Source of the DNA: Streptomyces pactum
GTDB taxonomy: Bacteria > Actinomycetota > Actinomycetes > Streptomycetales > Streptomycetaceae
DNA length: 64,000 nt
Assembly (NCBI RefSeq): GCF_016031615.1
Contig: NZ_JACYXC010000001.1
Span: 1,302,001 to 1,366,000 of the forward strand
Reading direction: 5' to 3'
Shown piece after piece: positions 62,440 through 64,000 of the stretch (the stretch's first letter is position 1; each line of letters begins with the position of its first letter). Position numbers and translations under genes: made by a program. The notes under the pieces are model-generated. The model made no database searches and had not been told where the DNA came from. It saw only the letters and a list, made by a program, of their open reading frames with translations.

Positions 62440-64000
62440 GTGAGCACCAAGCCGACCACCACAGAGCTCGACGAGTGGACCGAACTGGACCAGCGGGCCA
62501 TCGACACCGTCCGTGTTCTGGCCATGGATTCCGTACAGAAGGTCGGTAACGGCCACCCTGGCACGGCCATGAGCCTGGCGCCCGCGGCGTACCTGCTCTT
62601 CCAGAAACTGATGCGGCACGACCCGTCGGACCCCGGCTGGGTCGGCCGCGACCGGTTCGTCCTCTCGCCGGGCCACACCAGCCTGACCCTCTACATCCAG
62701 CTGTACCTCTCCGGCTACGGCCTGGAGCTGGACGACCTCAAGGCGTTCCGCACCTGGGGCAGCCGGACCCCGGGCCACCCGGAGCACGGCCACACCGTGG
62801 GCGTGGAGACCACCACCGGCCCGCTGGGGCAGGGCATCGCCAACGCGGTGGGCATGGCCATGGCCGCCCGCTACGAGCGCGGCCTGTTCGACCCGGACGC
62901 CCCCGAGGGCACCTCGCCGTTCGACCACACCATCTGGGCGATCGTCTCCGACGGCGACCTGGAGGAGGGCATCTCCGCGGAGGCGTCCTCGCTGGCCGGC
63001 CACCAGAAGCTGGGCAACCTGGTCGCCCTCTACGACGACAACCACATCTCGATCGAGGGCGACACCGCGACCGCGCTCTCCGAGGACGTGCTGAAGCGGT
63101 ACGAGGCGTACGGCTGGCACGTGCAGCGGATCGAGCAGGCGCCCAACGGCGACTTCGACGTCCACGCGCTGTACGCGGCGCTGAAGGCGGCCCAGGAGGA
63201 GACCGGGCGTCCCTCGCTGATCGCCGCCCGCACCATCATCGCCTGGCCCGCCCCGAACGCGCAGAACACCGAGGCCTCGCACGGCTCGGCGCTGGGCGAG
63301 GAGGAGGTGGCGGCCACCAAGCGGGTGCTGGGCTTCGACCCCGAGCAGCACTTCCAGGTCGAGGACGAGGTGCTCCGGCACGCCCGCGCGGTGGTGGACC
63401 GGGGCCGGGAGGCGCGTACCGCCTGGGACCGGCGGTTCAAGGAGTGGCGCAACGCCAACCCCGAGCGGGCCGCCGAGTTCGACCGGATCGCCGCCGGTGA
63501 GCTGCCCGAGGGCTGGGAGGAGACGCTGCCGGTCTTCGAGCCCGGCAAGGACGTGGCGACCCGCAAGGCGTCCGGGCAGGTCCTCAAGGCGCTGGGCGGG
63601 GTGATCCCGGAGTTGTGGGGCGGTTCGGCCGACCTCGCCGGCTCCAACAACACCACCATCGACCCCACCTCCTCCTTCCTGCCGAAGGACAACCCGCTGC
63701 CGGAGGCCGACCCGTACGGCCGCACCATCCACTTCGGCATCCGCGAGCACGCCATGGGCTCGACCATGAACGGCATCGCGCTGCACGGCAACACCCGGGT
63801 GTACGGCGGCACCTTCCTGGTCTTCTCCGACTACATGCGCCCGGCCGTCCGGCTGGCCGCGCTGATGAAGCTGCCGGTCACCTACGTGTGGACGCACGAC
63901 TCCATCGGCCTGGGCGAGGACGGTCCGACCCACCAGCCGGTGGAGCACCTCGCGGCGCTGCGGGCCATCCCCGGGCTGAACGTCGTCCGGCCCGCGGACG
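62440..64000 (+). CDS. tkt: transketolase, 5' part (runs off the window)
   Basis: The first 520 codons of a thiamine-diphosphate transketolase of the pentose phosphate pathway are present. Visible motifs are VGNGHPGTAMSLAPAAYLLF, the ThDP-binding SDGDLEEGISAEASSLAGHQKLGNLVALYDDNHISI in outline, TTTGPLGQGIANAVGMA, and in the second domain LWGGSADLAGSNNT and HFGIREHAMGSTMNGIALHG. The GTG at 62440 begins VSTKPTTTELDEW. The nearest AGGAG is 14 bases away, a long spacing. The frame is open to the last base. Confidence 0.95.
   Translation, partial: MSTKPTTTELDEWTELDQRAIDTVRVLAMDSVQKVGNGHPGTAMSLAPAAYLLFQKLMRHDPSDPGWVGRDRFVLSPGHTSLTLYIQLYLSGYGLELDDLKAFRTWGSRTPGHPEHGHTVGVETTTGPLGQGIANAVGMAMAARYERGLFDPDAPEGTSPFDHTIWAIVSDGDLEEGISAEASSLAGHQKLGNLVALYDDNHISIEGDTATALSEDVLKRYEAYGWHVQRIEQAPNGDFDVHALYAALKAAQEETGRPSLIAARTIIAWPAPNAQNTEASHGSALGEEEVAATKRVLGFDPEQHFQVEDEVLRHARAVVDRGREARTAWDRRFKEWRNANPERAAEFDRIAAGELPEGWEETLPVFEPGKDVATRKASGQVLKALGGVIPELWGGSADLAGSNNTTIDPTSSFLPKDNPLPEADPYGRTIHFGIREHAMGSTMNGIALHGNTRVYGGTFLVFSDYMRPAVRLAALMKLPVTYVWTHDSIGLGEDGPTHQPVEHLAALRAIPGLNVVRPAD

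Overview
The window is high-GC actinobacterial DNA and almost certainly comes from Streptomyces or a close relative. The evidence is very GC-rich codon usage with many GTG starts, an ectABCD cluster, a sufR-led suf operon, a sortase-anchored LAETG protein, PhoP-type GTTCA direct repeats and apparently leaderless genes. The gene order resembles what I remember of the S. coelicolor SCO1845-SCO1868 and SCO1919-SCO1935 neighbourhoods. That comparison is from memory and was not checked.

Layout. 0.2-1.8 kb: an ABC-F ATPase, possibly preceded by a leaderless seven-codon leader. 2.5-4.0 kb: a frame-disrupted unknown gene whose paralogue lies at 39.3-40.8 kb. 4.7-9.2 kb: an alpha/beta hydrolase, a class II aldolase, and a PHO-boxed phosphate permease with a small membrane partner. 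9.5-19.6 kb: a cobalamin riboswitch followed by a tightly packed late-B12 operon (cobD, cobQ, chelatase, cobO, cobB, a CobE/CbiG-C-like frame, a CobC-like aminotransferase). 19.8-22.4 kb: a persulfide-type CsoR-family repressor, an MBL/rhodanese protein and a DUF302 protein, linked by three similar palindromic operators. 22.7-25.5 kb: the LAETG protein and an amidohydrolase. 26.1-29.5 kb: ectABCD, for ectoine and hydroxyectoine. 29.7-34.2 kb: a PLP enzyme, a methyltransferase, an NCS2 purine permease and a beta-helix protein. 34.8-43.6 kb: a two-domain TerD protein, a flavin monooxygenase-like protein, a PhoX-family phosphatase, a 42-bp inverted repeat, the second paralogue and a secreted nuclease. 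44.1-49.6 kb: an ECF sigma factor with a membrane partner, dapD, a lipoprotein and a membrane protein. 49.8-56.5 kb: sufR-B-D-ferredoxin-C-S-U-T on the minus strand. 56.7-64 kb: an ABC exporter, ctaA, a small protein, ctaB and the start of transketolase.

Systems. Three physiological modules stand out. One is B12 assembly under riboswitch control, with no cobN in view. One is sulfur handling: a reactive-sulfur regulon plus an Fe-S assembly operon whose SufR operator overlaps its own start codon. One is osmoprotection by ectoine. Phosphate signals (PHO-like boxes) occur upstream of both the Pit permease and the PhoX-type phosphatase.

Quality caveat. At least four genes (the 2.5-kb unknown gene, cobC, ectB, terD) read as intact homologues only if single bases are missing. 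Five such sites can be placed, all of the same sign, in GC-rich or low-complexity sequence. That pattern points to under-called bases in the assembly rather than true pseudogenes.
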